A DNA stretch of 64,000 nt from Nitratireductor basaltis (GCF_000733725.1 NZ_JMQM01000002.1:310001-374000), one strand, 5' to 3'; positions 8,896 to 17,531 are shown, counted from the first letter of the stretch. The notes: generated from the sequence alone by a model not told the origin. Made by a program: numbers and translations.

Positions 8896-9567
8896 TCAGA
8901 TTCCGCGCTTGATTGCCTGATAGCCCAGGCCGCGTAGCGTCTTGATCTCGAGATCGGCACCTTCCAGCTTCTTGCGCAGACGGGCCACATAAACCTCCAC
9001 CGCATTAAGTCCCGCTTCTCCGGTGAGTCCATAAAGGCGCGAATAGAGATCATCCTTGTCCAGAACCCGTCCCAGATTGGAGATGAAGGCCTCAAGGAGA
9101 ACGAATTCGCGACGGGTCAGCTCTATCTCGCGCGCATCCACATCCACGGTGCGGGCGGACAGGTTACAGCGCAGATTGCCGATCTCGGTGACCGCATCGG
9201 CTACCCCGTGTTGTCGTCGGCTCACCGCACGGGCCCTGGCTTCCAGTTCGCGCAGGTCGAAGGGTTTGACGAGATAGTCATCCGCCCCGAAATCGAGCGC
9301 GTCGATCTTGTCGTCGACATGCATGCGCGCGGTCAGAACCAGCACCGGCACCATGTTCTTCGCCGCGCGTAGCTGTTTGAGGATATCAAGACCGGAGCCA
9401 TCGGGCAGGTTCAGGTCGAGAATGACCAGGTCGAACGGGTCCAGACCCAGAAAATGCTCGGCGTCTTCGCGCGTTGTCGCATGTTCGCAGACATGCCCCT
9501 GGCGCTGGAAATGGGAAAGAATGGCGTCCGCGACATCCTCCGTATCCTCGACCACCAGTATGCGCAC
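8896..9567 (-). CDS. tctD: OmpR/PhoB family response regulator, TctD-like
   Basis: This 223-residue two-domain regulator has a receiver domain (residues 1-115) with the acidic pair in VVEDTEDV, phospho-acceptor Asp51 in VILDLNLPDGSG and the conserved Lys in DYLVKPFDLREL. It is followed by a C-terminal winged helix (about 130-223) with ELTRREFVLLEAF and YVARLRKKLEG. It is the first gene of the leftward regulator-kinase-binding protein operon, divergent from tctC. OmpR-family proteins bind direct repeats of about 11-bp period, and one lies 21 bp upstream of this start (9588-9610). Confidence 0.93.
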   Translation of the reverse strand: MRILVVEDTEDVADAILSHFQRQGHVCEHATTREDAEHFLGLDPFDLVILDLNLPDGSGLDILKQLRAAKNMVPVLVLTARMHVDDKIDALDFGADDYLVKPFDLRELEARARAVSRRQHGVADAVTEIGNLRCNLSARTVDVDAREIELTRREFVLLEAFISNLGRVLDKDDLYSRLYGLTGEAGLNAVEVYVARLRKKLEGADLEIKTLRGLGYQAIKRGI

Positions 9568-9587
9568 GAATTGTTGCCTCCCCGAAT

Positions 9588-9610
9588 CTGACAGCTTGAT
9601 GACAGCTTGC
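9588..9610. promoter_or_regulatory. Direct repeat with 11-bp period: candidate TctD (or PhoB) operator
   Basis: The ten bases TGACAGCTTG occur twice, at 9589-9598 and 9600-9609, so the repeats are in the same helical face. Read on the minus strand, the site looks like a Pho-type box: two CTGTCA cores 11 bp apart. It lies in the 105-bp region between the divergent tctD and tctC genes. OmpR/PhoB-family regulators bind such repeats, so TctD autoregulation and control of tctCBA is the simplest reading. Confidence 0.6.
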
Positions 9611-9672
9611 CGTCTTATCGTGCCCGAACCTTCGCACGAAAAGCGTGCGGCAGGAATAAGGGAGGTTTATCC

Positions 9673-10659
9673 ATGAAGAAACTCGCTGCAGCAGGTGCTG
9701 CAACCCTTTTCGCTGCGCTGGCCTTTGCCGGTCAGGCGATCGCGTTCGAGCCGAAGCAGACCGAGTGCGTCGCACCGGCCAATGCCGGCGGCGGCTGGGA
9801 CTTTACGTGCCGCCAGGTCGGCAAGACGCTTTATGACCTCAAGCTCATTTCGTCGCCCATGCAGGTGACCAATCTCGCCGGTGGCGGCGGTGGCGTTGCC
9901 TATGCGGAAGTCACCTCCAAGCGCAATGATGACAACAATCTGATCGTCGCGGCCTCCTCGGCCACCAGCACGCGTCTTGCCCAGGGGGCGTTTCCGGGTG
10001 CCAGCAAGGACCAGGTGCGCTGGGTGGGTTCCATCGGTGCAGATTATGGCGTGATCGCCGTTGCCAAGGACTCCGACATCAACACGCTGCCGGAACTGTT
10101 CGAGAAGGTGAAGAACGACCCGAAGTCGGTCTCGTTTGCCGGCGGTTCTGCCGTGGGTGGCTGGGACCATCTGAAGGTTCTCATCGCAGCAAAAGAGTCC
10201 GGCATTGATGATGTCCGCTCCGTCAAATATGTCGCCTTCGAGGGCGGCGGCGAGGCCGTGACCCAGCTTCTGGGCGGCCATGTCCAGGCATTCTCCGGGG
10301 ACATCTCCGAGACGAAGGGCTTTGTCGATTCCGGTGATCTGAAGGTTCTTGCAGTCCTGGCCGACGAGCGTCTGCCGGGCGACGAATTCAAGGATTTCCC
10401 GACCGCCGTCGAGCAGGGCATCAACGCCACGGGCGCGAACTGGCGCGGCTTCTACGCTCCCGGCGAGATGAGCGACGAGGCCTATGACTTCTGGGTCAAC
10501 ACCATCAAGACGACCTATGAAAGCGACGAGTGGAAAGAGGTCATGAAGAACAATGGCCTGATGCCGCTCGCCAAGTTCGGTGATGAATTCGAAGCCTTCG
10601 TCGCCAAGCAGATCGCGGACACCGAAGAGCTCAGCCGCGAGATCGGCATCCTTCAGTAA
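9673..10659 (+). CDS. tctC: Tripartite tricarboxylate transporter substrate-binding protein TctC
   Basis: The 328-residue product begins with a cleavable signal peptide (MKKLAAAGAATLFAALAFA, likely cut after GQAIA) and continues with the Bug/TctC fold: VAPANAGGGWDFTCRQVGKTL, the glycine-rich NLAGGGGGVAY loop and the SFAGGSAVGGWDHL strand. It captures a carboxylate-type ligand in the periplasm for TctAB. The ATG at 9673 follows GGAGG (9661-9665). A longer in-frame start at 9607 would lack a proper signal peptide. It is the first gene of tctCBA. The actual substrate (citrate, other carboxylate) is not predictable. Confidence 0.93.
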   Translation: MKKLAAAGAATLFAALAFAGQAIAFEPKQTECVAPANAGGGWDFTCRQVGKTLYDLKLISSPMQVTNLAGGGGGVAYAEVTSKRNDDNNLIVAASSATSTRLAQGAFPGASKDQVRWVGSIGADYGVIAVAKDSDINTLPELFEKVKNDPKSVSFAGGSAVGGWDHLKVLIAAKESGIDDVRSVKYVAFEGGGEAVTQLLGGHVQAFSGDISETKGFVDSGDLKVLAVLADERLPGDEFKDFPTAVEQGINATGANWRGFYAPGEMSDEAYDFWVNTIKTTYESDEWKEVMKNNGLMPLAKFGDEFEAFVAKQIADTEELSREIGILQ

Positions 10660-10734
10660 GCCGTCAACCAAAGGCTTGCAGGTCGCGCGCGTGAAAGCCG
10701 CGGCCTGCACTCATACCACCCGGGGAGGTAAACC

Positions 10735-11166
10735 ATGAGCGATCGCGTTCTTGGCGGGACGTGCCTCGTCCTTGCGCTGCTCTACATCCTGTTCGCCACG
10801 CAGATCCGCGTCGGCTTCATCTCGGACCCGATGGGCCCGAAAGTCTTCCCGATCGTGATCGGTGTAGCACTCGCCCTTGGCTCCCTTTACGTGCTCTTCC
10901 GGCCTGATCCGGAGCCGCTCTGGCCAGCCTTCGGTCGGGTAGGCGAGATCGTGCTGGCCGTTCTGGTGCTGGTTCTCTACACCTATGCCCTGCCGCATGT
11001 CGGCTTCACGATCTCCACCACCTTCGCAGCAGGCATTCTGAGCTGGCGTCTGGGTGCCAGCCCGGTGGCAGCCAGCATTGCGGGCGTCGTGATCGCGGTC
11101 AGCATCTTCGTCATCTTCCGCATGATCCTCGGCCTTTCCCTCGCGCTCGGCCCCATGGGCTTTTGA
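10735..11166 (+). CDS. tctB: Tripartite tricarboxylate transporter small membrane subunit TctB
   Basis: This 143-residue protein has four predicted membrane segments: near residues 5-22 (GTCLVLALLYILFATQI), 35-55, 68-88 and 105-140. That length and topology match TctB, which pairs with TctA in the inner membrane for cation-coupled uptake. The N-terminus with SDPMGPKVFPIVIG is typical of the family. A GGGGAGG ribosome-binding site lies just before the ATG. It sits 75 bp after tctC and 13 bp before tctA. Confidence 0.92.
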   Translation: MSDRVLGGTCLVLALLYILFATQIRVGFISDPMGPKVFPIVIGVALALGSLYVLFRPDPEPLWPAFGRVGEIVLAVLVLVLYTYALPHVGFTISTTFAAGILSWRLGASPVAASIAGVVIAVSIFVIFRMILGLSLALGPMGF

Positions 11167-11179
11167 GGAGACCTGAACA

Positions 11180-12697
11180 ATGGACGTCTTTTCCAGTCTG
11201 GCAGACGGTTTCGCCGTCGCACTTACCTGGCAGAATCTCGGGCTTGCGCTGGTCGGCTGCTTTCTTGGCACGATCATCGGCGCGCTGCCGGGCCTTGGGC
11301 CATCCAATGGCGTGGCCATTCTCATTCCGCTCGCCTTCACGCTGGGCCTGCCGGCAACGCCGGCACTCATCCTGCTGACCTCCGTCTATTACGGCGCGAT
11401 GTATGGCGGACGCATATCGTCGATCCTGCTCAACATCCCCGGTGACGAACCGGCGCTGATGACCACACTCGACGGCTATCCCATGACCAAGCAGGGCAAG
11501 GCCGGCGAGGCGCTCGCCCTTTCGGGCATCGCGTCATTTGTCGGCGCCTTCTTTGCCACCTGGGGTCTGGTCTTCCTCGCACCACAGCTGGTCAAGGTGG
11601 CTCTGCTGTTCGGTCCGGCCGAATATTTCGCGCTCTTCACGCTCGCCTTCGCCACGCTTGGCGGTATTGCCGCCCGCAATCAGGCGAAGGCGGTCATGGC
11701 GGCAGCACTTGGTCTGGGTGTTGCGATGATCGGCGTGGACCACCAGACCGGCGTGCCGCGCCTGACATTCGGTGAGATCCATCTCTATGAAGGCATCCAC
11801 TTCCTGATCGCGATTGTCGGTCTCTTTGCCATCTCCGAGGTCTTTCTGTTCCTCGAACATGCCAATGGAACGGCGCCGAAAGCATCGGACACGAAGCTCA
11901 ACCGCATCACCGCTCCGCTTTCCATGCTGAAAAAGACGAGCGGCACCATGGCGCGCTCGACCGTGGTGGGCTTCATCGCCGGTGTCCTGCCCGGCGCGGG
12001 GGCTTCGCTTGGATCCTTCGTGTCCTACACGATCGAGAAACGCATCGCCGACAAGGAGGGCACGTTCGGCACGGGTGATCCACGCGGTGTTGCAGCTCCG
12101 GAAGCCGGCAACAATGCTGCTGCCGGCGGAGCGCTGGTGCCGATGCTTGCACTTGGTGTTCCGGGCTCGGGCACGACGGCGGTGCTTCTGGCCATGCTCA
12201 TGGCGCTCAACATAACGCCGGGTCCGCTGCTCTTCACGCAGCAGCCGGATGTGGTCTGGGGCCTGATCGCAGCCCTCTTCATCGGCAACATCATGCTGCT
12301 TCTGCTCAATGTGCCGATGGTGGGCCTGTTCGTGCGCGTGCTGCAGGTGCCGACGAAATATCTGATGCCGGCCGTGGCGATGATCTCCTTCGTGGGCATT
12401 TACGGCCTGTCGGGTTCAACCTTCGACCTGATGGTGATGATCATCTTCGGTGTCGCCGGCTATCTCCTGCGCAAGCTCGACGTGCCGCTGGTGCCGGTCA
12501 TCCTCGGCATCCTGCTTGGCAACGAGATGGAAAAGAACATGCGCCGCGCGCTGACCATCTCGGATGGCGATTATTCCATCCTGTGGGGCTCGCCCATGGC
12601 AATCGGCATCTGGTGCCTGGCCATTCTCGGCTTCATCGCGCCGCTTCTGGTGGGCCGTTTCCTCCGCCCGAAGAAAGACGCGACCGTCGCACCATAA
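11180..12697 (+). CDS. tctA: Tripartite tricarboxylate transporter large membrane subunit TctA
   Basis: This 505-residue polytopic inner-membrane protein (about 10-12 hydrophobic segments) has TctA signatures: GALPGLGPSNGVAILIPL near residue 35-50, the YYGAMYGGRISSILLNIPG block around 75-95, the second conserved loop GVLPGAGASLGSFVSYTIE around 270, and ALGVPGSGTTAVLLAMLMA around 325. It forms the translocation channel fed by TctC. It completes the tctCBA operon; a long stem-loop (12710-12740) follows the stop. Confidence 0.95.
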   Translation: MDVFSSLADGFAVALTWQNLGLALVGCFLGTIIGALPGLGPSNGVAILIPLAFTLGLPATPALILLTSVYYGAMYGGRISSILLNIPGDEPALMTTLDGYPMTKQGKAGEALALSGIASFVGAFFATWGLVFLAPQLVKVALLFGPAEYFALFTLAFATLGGIAARNQAKAVMAAALGLGVAMIGVDHQTGVPRLTFGEIHLYEGIHFLIAIVGLFAISEVFLFLEHANGTAPKASDTKLNRITAPLSMLKKTSGTMARSTVVGFIAGVLPGAGASLGSFVSYTIEKRIADKEGTFGTGDPRGVAAPEAGNNAAAGGALVPMLALGVPGSGTTAVLLAMLMALNITPGPLLFTQQPDVVWGLIAALFIGNIMLLLLNVPMVGLFVRVLQVPTKYLMPAVAMISFVGIYGLSGSTFDLMVMIIFGVAGYLLRKLDVPLVPVILGILLGNEMEKNMRRALTISDGDYSILWGSPMAIGIWCLAILGFIAPLLVGRFLRPKKDATVAP

Positions 12698-12709
12698 CAA
12701 ACCGGGACC

Positions 12710-12740
12710 TGTCGCCCGCGCCACACCGGTGCGGGCGACA
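12710..12740 (+). terminator. Stem-loop after tctA, without a T tract
   Basis: A perfect 10-bp inverted repeat (TGTCGCCCGC at 12710-12719, GCGGGCGACA at 12731-12740) encloses an 11-base loop just after the tctA stop. It may terminate or protect the tctCBA transcript, but no run of T follows. It abuts the Pho-type box of the next gene. Confidence 0.5.
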
Positions 12741-12744
12741 TACG

Positions 12745-12763
12745 CTTGTCAGATAGCTGTCAT
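12745..12763 (+). promoter_or_regulatory. Pho box upstream of the PhoD phosphatase
   Basis: The sequence CTTGTCAGATAGCTGTCAT carries two TGTCA cores 11 bp apart (12747 and 12758), very close to the PhoB consensus of two CTGTCAT-type half-sites separated by four AT-rich bases. It lies 72 bp before the phoD start codon, in the expected position to activate it under phosphate limitation. Confidence 0.7.
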
Positions 12764-12834
12764 GGCAGCATCAACTTCCTGAAACAGTCTGCCCCCAGAG
12801 TGCGCGCTTGCTCATTCAACCGAGGGAGACTGTC

Positions 12835-14400
12835 ATGAAACATTACGCAGTGCGTACCCGCCGCCAGTTCCTGGCGCAAAGCAGTGCCGCCGCACTTGTT
12901 GCGACCTCCAGCCTTGCTCTTCCTTCCATTTCCCGTGCCGCCTCGCGCCCCGCATTCACCCATGGCGTCCAGTCGGGTGACGTGGACATGACCACCGGCA
13001 TGATCTGGACGCGCACGGATCGTCCCGCCCGTGTCGAGTTCGAGGTCGCGACCACCGAAAGCTTTTCCAATGCACGCCGCCTGCCCACGCTCGACGCCCT
13101 GCCGGAAAGCGATTTCGCCGTGAAGCGTCTCCTGACCGATCTCACGCCGGATCAGGACATCTTCTACCGGATGCGTGCCGTGGACCTCACCGACACGAAC
13201 GCCGCTTCCGAGTGGAACGTCGGTCAGTTCAAGACCGCACCTTCGGCACGCCGCGACATCCGTTTTGCCTGGTCGGGTGATACGGCCGGTCAGGGTTGGG
13301 GCATCGACGAGACCGGCATGAAGACCTACGGCACCATGGCCGGTCACCGCCCCGACTTCTTCATCCATTCCGGCGACACGATCTATGCCGATGGTCCGAT
13401 GCAGGATGAAGTCACGCTCAAGGACAACAGCGTGTGGAAGAACACGGTCCTGATCGATGAGAAGCGCAAGGTTGCCGAAACGCTGGGCGAGTTCCGCGCG
13501 CAGTGGAAATACAACATGATGGACGAGCATGTGCGCGCGATGAATGCCGTCTGCCCGACCTTCTTCCAGTGGGACGATCATGAGGTCGTCAACAACTGGT
13601 CGGCTGCCAAGGATCTTTCCGAAGACGATCGCTACACGGAAAAGAATGTCGCGCTCCTGCAGGCGCGTGCGGCGCGTGCCTTCCACGAGATGACGCCGAT
13701 CCGCTTCACGCCGGCAGAGCCCGGCCGCGTCTATCGCAAGATCGCCTATGGGCCCACGCTCGACATCTTCTTCCTCGACATGCGCTCCTATCGTGCAGGC
13801 AATTCCGACAGCATGCAGGAAGAGCAGAGCGAGGAAACGCGCTTCCTGGGTGACGAGCAGATCCGCTGGCTCAAGCGTGAACTCGCCAATTCCCGCGCCA
13901 CCTGGAAGGTCATCGCCTCCGACATGCCGATTGGCCTCGTCGTGCCCGATGGCGACAGGATCGAAGCCATTGCCAATGGCGACGATACAGGCCCGAAAGG
14001 CCGCGAATTCGAGATCGCCGATCTTCTGCGCTACATCAAGAATGCGGGCATCGAGAACACGGTCTGGTTCACGGCTGATGTTCACTACACGGCAGCGCAT
14101 TACTACAATCCGGACAAGGCCGCCTTCCAGGACTTCAAGCCATTCTGGGAATTCGTCTCCGGTCCGCTGCATGCCGGCACTTTCGGTCCGAACAAGCTCG
14201 ACAACACTTTTGGCCCGGAACTGAAATATGTGAAGGCACCGTCCGAAGAGCAGGGCGTCAATCTTCCGCCCTCGGACGGCTTCCAGTTCTTCGGCCTTGT
14301 CGACATCGAAGCTGCCACCGAACAGATGACGGTTCGGCTCATGGATCGCGACGACAACGAGCTCTACAAGGTGACCCTCGACCCGGTCAGATCGGCCTGA
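12835..14400 (+). CDS. phoD: PhoD-like alkaline phosphatase, Tat-exported
   Basis: The 521-residue product starts with a twin-arginine signal (RTRRQFLAQSSAAALVA, cleavage after SRAAS region), so it is exported folded to the periplasm. A PhoD N-terminal domain follows (THGVQSGDVDMTTGMIWTR), then the metallophosphatase domain with FAWSGDTAGQGWG, IHSGDTIYADG, QWDDHEVVNNW and WFTADVHYTAAHYY, which supply the metal ligands. It hydrolyses phosphomono- or diesters, probably with Ca/Fe. ATG at 12835 follows GAGGGAGA and begins the Tat signal; an upstream in-frame start is less likely. A Pho box precedes it and a terminator follows. Confidence 0.93.
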   Translation: MKHYAVRTRRQFLAQSSAAALVATSSLALPSISRAASRPAFTHGVQSGDVDMTTGMIWTRTDRPARVEFEVATTESFSNARRLPTLDALPESDFAVKRLLTDLTPDQDIFYRMRAVDLTDTNAASEWNVGQFKTAPSARRDIRFAWSGDTAGQGWGIDETGMKTYGTMAGHRPDFFIHSGDTIYADGPMQDEVTLKDNSVWKNTVLIDEKRKVAETLGEFRAQWKYNMMDEHVRAMNAVCPTFFQWDDHEVVNNWSAAKDLSEDDRYTEKNVALLQARAARAFHEMTPIRFTPAEPGRVYRKIAYGPTLDIFFLDMRSYRAGNSDSMQEEQSEETRFLGDEQIRWLKRELANSRATWKVIASDMPIGLVVPDGDRIEAIANGDDTGPKGREFEIADLLRYIKNAGIENTVWFTADVHYTAAHYYNPDKAAFQDFKPFWEFVSGPLHAGTFGPNKLDNTFGPELKYVKAPSEEQGVNLPPSDGFQFFGLVDIEAATEQMTVRLMDRDDNELYKVTLDPVRSA

Positions 14401-14403
14401 CCC

Positions 14404-14419
14404 TTTCACTTCGGTGAAA
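14404..14419 (+). terminator. Short UUCG-tetraloop hairpin after phoD
   Basis: A 6-bp stem (TTTCAC / GTGAAA) closes a TTCG tetraloop 3 bp after the phoD stop. UUCG loops are exceptionally stable; it may protect the 3' end or help the stronger terminator just downstream. Confidence 0.4.
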
Positions 14420-14430
14420 AAACCTGTATG

Positions 14431-14464
14431 AGCGCGGCCAACGTAACTTGGCCGCGCTTGTTTG
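14431..14464 (+). terminator. Intrinsic terminator of phoD
   Basis: A perfect 11-bp inverted repeat (arms 14431-14441 and 14448-14458, core GCGCGGCCAA / TTGGCCGCGC) with a 6-base loop is followed by TTGTTTG. It separates phoD from typA. Confidence 0.75.
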
Positions 14465-14496
14465 CATCGCAGCCCGCCTGACCCCAAAGAGACAAA

Positions 14497-16320
14497 ATGA
14501 ACCTGCGCAATATCGCGATCATCGCACACGTTGATCATGGAAAAACCACCCTTGTCGACGAGCTGATGAAGCAGTCGGGCTCTTTCCGCGAGAACCAGCG
14601 CGTGGCCGAACGCGCGATGGACTCCAACGATCTTGAGAAAGAGCGCGGCATCACCATCCTTGCGAAAGCCACCTCGGTGGAGTGGAAGGAAACCCGCATC
14701 AACATCGTCGATACCCCTGGCCACGCCGATTTCGGCGGCGAGGTGGAGCGCATCCTGTCCATGGTGGACGGTGCCGTGCTTCTGGTCGACGCTGCCGAAG
14801 GCCCGATGCCGCAGACGAAATTCGTGGTCGGCAAGGCGCTGAAGGTTGGCCTCAAGCCGATCGTTGCGATCAACAAGATCGACCGTCCGGATGCACGTCA
14901 CGAGGAAGTCATCAACGAGGTCTTCGACCTCTTTGCCGCTCTCGATGCCACCGACGAACAGCTCGATTTCCCCATTCTCTACGGTTCGGGTCGCGACGGC
15001 TGGATGAACTACAGCCCGGAAGGTCCAAAGGATGAGGGTCTCGGACCGCTCTTCGATCTGGTCCTGAAGCATGTGCCCGAGCCGACCGTCGAGGAAGGTC
15101 CCTTCCGCATGATCGGCACGATCCTGGAAGCCAACAACTTCCTCGGCCGCATCATCACCGGCCGCATCGCAGCCGGTTCGGTCAAGCCGAACCAGGCAGT
15201 CAAGGTTCTTCATCACGACGGCACGCTTCTGGAAACGGGCCGCGTTTCCAAGATCCTCGCCTTCCGCGGGCTTGAGCGTCAGCCCATCGAGGAAGGCCGC
15301 GCGGGCGACATCGTTGCAATTGCCGGTCTTTCCAAGGGCACCGTGGCCGATACCTTCTGCGATCCTTCGATCAGCGAGCCGATGCAGGCGCAGCCGATCG
15401 ATCCGCCGACCGTCACCATGAGCTTCATCGTCAACGACTCGCCGCTTGCCGGCACCGAAGGCGACAAGGTGACGAGCCGCGTTATCCGTGATCGCCTTCT
15501 GAAGGAAGCAGAAGGCAATGTGGCGCTGAAGATCGAGGAAGCACCGGACAAGGATTCGTTCTACGTTTCCGGTCGTGGCGAGCTTCAGCTTGCCGTTCTC
15601 ATCGAGACCATGCGCCGCGAAGGCTTCGAACTCGCCGTTTCGCGTCCGCGCGTCGTCATGCACAAGGACGAGGCAGGCAACCTGCTCGAGCCGGTCGAAG
15701 AAGTCGTCATCGACGTCGACGAGGAGCATGCCGGTGTCGTCGTGCAGAAAATGTCGGAGCGCAAGGCCGAGATGGTCGAGCTCAAGCCGTCCGGCGGCGA
15801 CCGTCAGCGTCTTGTCTTCCACGCACCGACCCGCGGTCTGATCGGCTACCAGTCCGAGCTTCTGACCGATACGCGCGGCACGGCGATCATGAACCGCCTG
15901 TTCCACGAATATCAGCCCTTCAAGGGCGAACTTCCGGGCCGCAACAATGGCGTCCTGATCTCCAACGACAATGGCGAGGCCGTGGCCTACGCGCTCTTCA
16001 ACCTCGAAGATCGCGGCCCGATGGTCATCGATGCCGGCGTCAAGGTCTATCAGGGCATGATCATCGGCATTCACTCCCGCGACAACGATCTGGAAGTGAA
16101 TGTGCTGAAGGGCAAAAAGCTCTCCAACGTTCGCGCCGCCGGCAAGGATGATGCCATCAAGCTTACCCCGCCGATCCGCATGACGCTGGAGCGCGCGCTT
16201 TCCTGGATCCAGGACGACGAACTGGTGGAAGTCACGCCCAAGAACATCCGCCTGCGCAAACTCTATCTCGACCCGCATGAGCGCAAGCGTTTCGAGAAAA
16301 GCAAAACCGCAGCAGCATGA
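14497..16320 (+). CDS. typA: Ribosome-associated GTPase TypA/BipA
   Basis: This 607-residue translational GTPase has the G domain at the N-terminus: G1 AHVDHGKTT (residues 10-18), switch I around [10 protein letters not shown]3 [11 protein letters not shown], and G4 NKID near 128-131. EF-G-like domains II, III and V follow ([38 protein letters not shown]), then the TypA-specific C-terminal domain. It assists large-subunit assembly and translation under stress. The length is exactly that of the family. It is monocistronic, with a strong terminator directly after the stop. Confidence 0.97.
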   Translation: MNLRNIAIIAHVDHGKTTLVDELMKQSGSFRENQRVAERAMDSNDLEKERGITILAKATSVEWKETRINIVDTPGHADFGGEVERILSMVDGAVLLVDAAEGPMPQTKFVVGKALKVGLKPIVAINKIDRPDARHEEVINEVFDLFAALDATDEQLDFPILYGSGRDGWMNYSPEGPKDEGLGPLFDLVLKHVPEPTVEEGPFRMIGTILEANNFLGRIITGRIAAGSVKPNQAVKVLHHDGTLLETGRVSKILAFRGLERQPIEEGRAGDIVAIAGLSKGTVADTFCDPSISEPMQAQPIDPPTVTMSFIVNDSPLAGTEGDKVTSRVIRDRLLKEAEGNVALKIEEAPDKDSFYVSGRGELQLAVLIETMRREGFELAVSRPRVVMHKDEAGNLLEPVEEVVIDVDEEHAGVVVQKMSERKAEMVELKPSGGDRQRLVFHAPTRGLIGYQSELLTDTRGTAIMNRLFHEYQPFKGELPGRNNGVLISNDNGEAVAYALFNLEDRGPMVIDAGVKVYQGMIIGIHSRDNDLEVNVLKGKKLSNVRAAGKDDAIKLTPPIRMTLERALSWIQDDELVEVTPKNIRLRKLYLDPHERKRFEKSKTAAA

Positions 16321-16326
16321 TTGATC

Positions 16327-16354
16327 CGGGGAAGGCAATGCCTTCCCCGTTTTG
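16327..16354 (+). terminator. Intrinsic terminator of typA
   Basis: A perfect 10-bp stem (CGGGGAAGGC at 16327-16336, GCCTTCCCCG at 16340-16349) with a 3-base loop is followed by TTTTGC. It begins 6 bp after the typA stop. Confidence 0.85.
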
Positions 16355-16467
16355 CTTCCAGTAACGTTATCCCCATCCACGGAGACCGGCCGCACCACTC
16401 AACAGGTCCGGACTCTCGCTCCGTTCGGCTGGAGAGACTCAGCTGCCGCCGCTGAGGTTTGCCCCAA

Positions 16468-16610
16468 GAACACCCCCCCTCCCACAAGGGGGGAAGATTG
16501 GCTAGGAGGGATGCCCCGCTTACCCAGAAGTGTATGGCGCCGACATCACCGCGAATAGTCTCCCCCCTTGAGGGGGAGATGTCCGGCAGGACAGAGGGGG
16601 GTGCGAAGGG
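16468..16610. repeat. Palindromic intergenic repeat, copy 1 (typA-ccmG gap)
   Basis: This gap holds a mosaic of C-rich and G-rich inverted segments. The right part (16559-16602) contains the hairpin CTCCCCCTTGAGGGGGAG-like core plus a GTCCGGCAGGAC mini-palindrome and a G-run. Those 44 bases recur exactly at 19176-19219. The left part, around 16473-16515, is a degenerate inverted counterpart. It resembles the abundant palindromic intergenic mosaics of Rhizobiales. No coding potential is evident. Confidence 0.8.
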
Positions 16611-16650
16611 GCGCGGCATGTTCGCATCACGAACAAGCACACATCAAATG

Positions 16651-16758
16651 GCCGTCATCCTCGGCTTTGTGCCGAGGATCTGCCGCATGCCAACGACCCT
16701 GTGCTGAGCAAGTTGAGCAGACAGCAGATCCTATGGACAAGCCATAGGATGACGATCA
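16651..16758. repeat. Second palindromic intergenic element in the typA-ccmG gap
   Basis: The element starts with GTCATCCTCGGC and its partner GCCGAGGATCTG, and ends with CAGATCCTATGG and CCATAGGATGAC. Each half is a hairpin and the two halves are inverted relative to one another, so the whole can also fold as a long cruciform. It is of a different sequence family from the C/G-rich repeat beside it. It lies between the convergent 3' ends of typA and ccmG. Confidence 0.75.
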
Positions 16759-16773
16759 TAGCCAAGCGCGAAG

Positions 16774-17367
16774 TTACTCAGTATCTGCGCCCGATGGCCC
16801 CAACTCCGCCAGCACCTCCTCCACACGCGGCATCAGCTCGGTGCGGATGCTGTCGGGGGTGAAGGGGCCGACATGTTTGTAGCGGATGGTCCCGTCAGGG
16901 CCGATTAGGAATGTTTCCGGCACGCCATAGACGCCCCATTCGATGGCGGCGCGGCCGGATCTGTCCACGCCGATTGCGTCATAAGGGTTGCCGAGTTCGC
17001 CGAGGAAGCGGCGGGCATTTTCGGGTTTGTCCTTGTAGTTCAGCCCCAACATGGCGATGCGGTCATCCTTGGCCAGTTCCATCAGGAGCGGATGTTCCGC
17101 CCGGCAGGGCGCGCACCAGGAGCCCCAGACATTCACGAGGCTCACCTTGTCCTTGAACGCCTGCGGATCGAAGCCGGGCATCTCCATGCCTTCCAGCGGT
17201 TCGAGCGTCACCTGCGGCACGGGTTTATCGATGAGCGCGGATGGCACGGTGGAGTTGTCACGGCCTGATAGCAGCTGCATCAGGAAGATGGCCGAAAGTG
17301 CGAGAAAGGCTGCAAGTGGCACAAGCATCAGCCAGCGACGCGGTCTGCGGATCTCCGCCTCACTCAT
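16774..17367 (-). CDS. ccmG: Periplasmic thiol:disulfide oxidoreductase CcmG/CycY
   Basis: This 197-residue protein is membrane-anchored by an N-terminal segment (about 13-33) and carries a thioredoxin-like domain with the active site WCAPC (in NVWGSWCAPCRAEHP) and a cis-Pro region GVYGVPETFLIGPDG. It reduces the haem-binding cysteines of apocytochrome c in the periplasm. It ends the leftward ccmABCDG cluster, and its start overlaps the ccmD stop as ATGA. The CcmG-specific GVYG element supports CcmG rather than a generic TlpA. Confidence 0.94.
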   Translation of the reverse strand: MSEAEIRRPRRWLMLVPLAAFLALSAIFLMQLLSGRDNSTVPSALIDKPVPQVTLEPLEGMEMPGFDPQAFKDKVSLVNVWGSWCAPCRAEHPLLMELAKDDRIAMLGLNYKDKPENARRFLGELGNPYDAIGVDRSGRAAIEWGVYGVPETFLIGPDGTIRYKHVGPFTPDSIRTELMPRVEEVLAELGPSGADTE

Positions 17368-17531
17368 GGTTGTTCACCCTTCCTGCGAGCGCGACGGTGA
17401 ACACCGCGTGCTTCGAGTTCGGCGATCTCGCGTTTGCGAGCGCGCTGATCGGTGATGATCCAGACGACGAGCCCGCCGATGAGCAGGACCGCTGCGCCAT
17501 AGGCAAGCGCTACATAGGCTGCGTGGCTCAT
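17364..17531 (-). CDS. ccmD: Haem exporter small subunit CcmD
   Basis: This very short gene encodes 55 residues: MSHAAYVALAYGAAVLL at the start, one membrane helix (about 6-26), then a basic, arginine-rich cytoplasmic tail. Size, topology and position between ccmC and ccmG match CcmD, which helps release holo-CcmE from CcmABC. Both ends overlap neighbours as ATGA: start with the ccmC stop (17528-17531), stop with the ccmG start (17364-17367), so the three are translationally coupled. Confidence 0.9.
   Translation of the reverse strand: MSHAAYVALAYGAAVLLIGGLVVWIITDQRARKREIAELEARGVHRRARRKGEQP

Noticed and set aside
12760-16398. Open frame of about 1200 codons on the minus strand across phoD and typA
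   Set aside because: It is antisense to two well-supported genes, runs through the phoD and typA terminators and has no recognisable domain. High G+C and codon bias keep the frame open.
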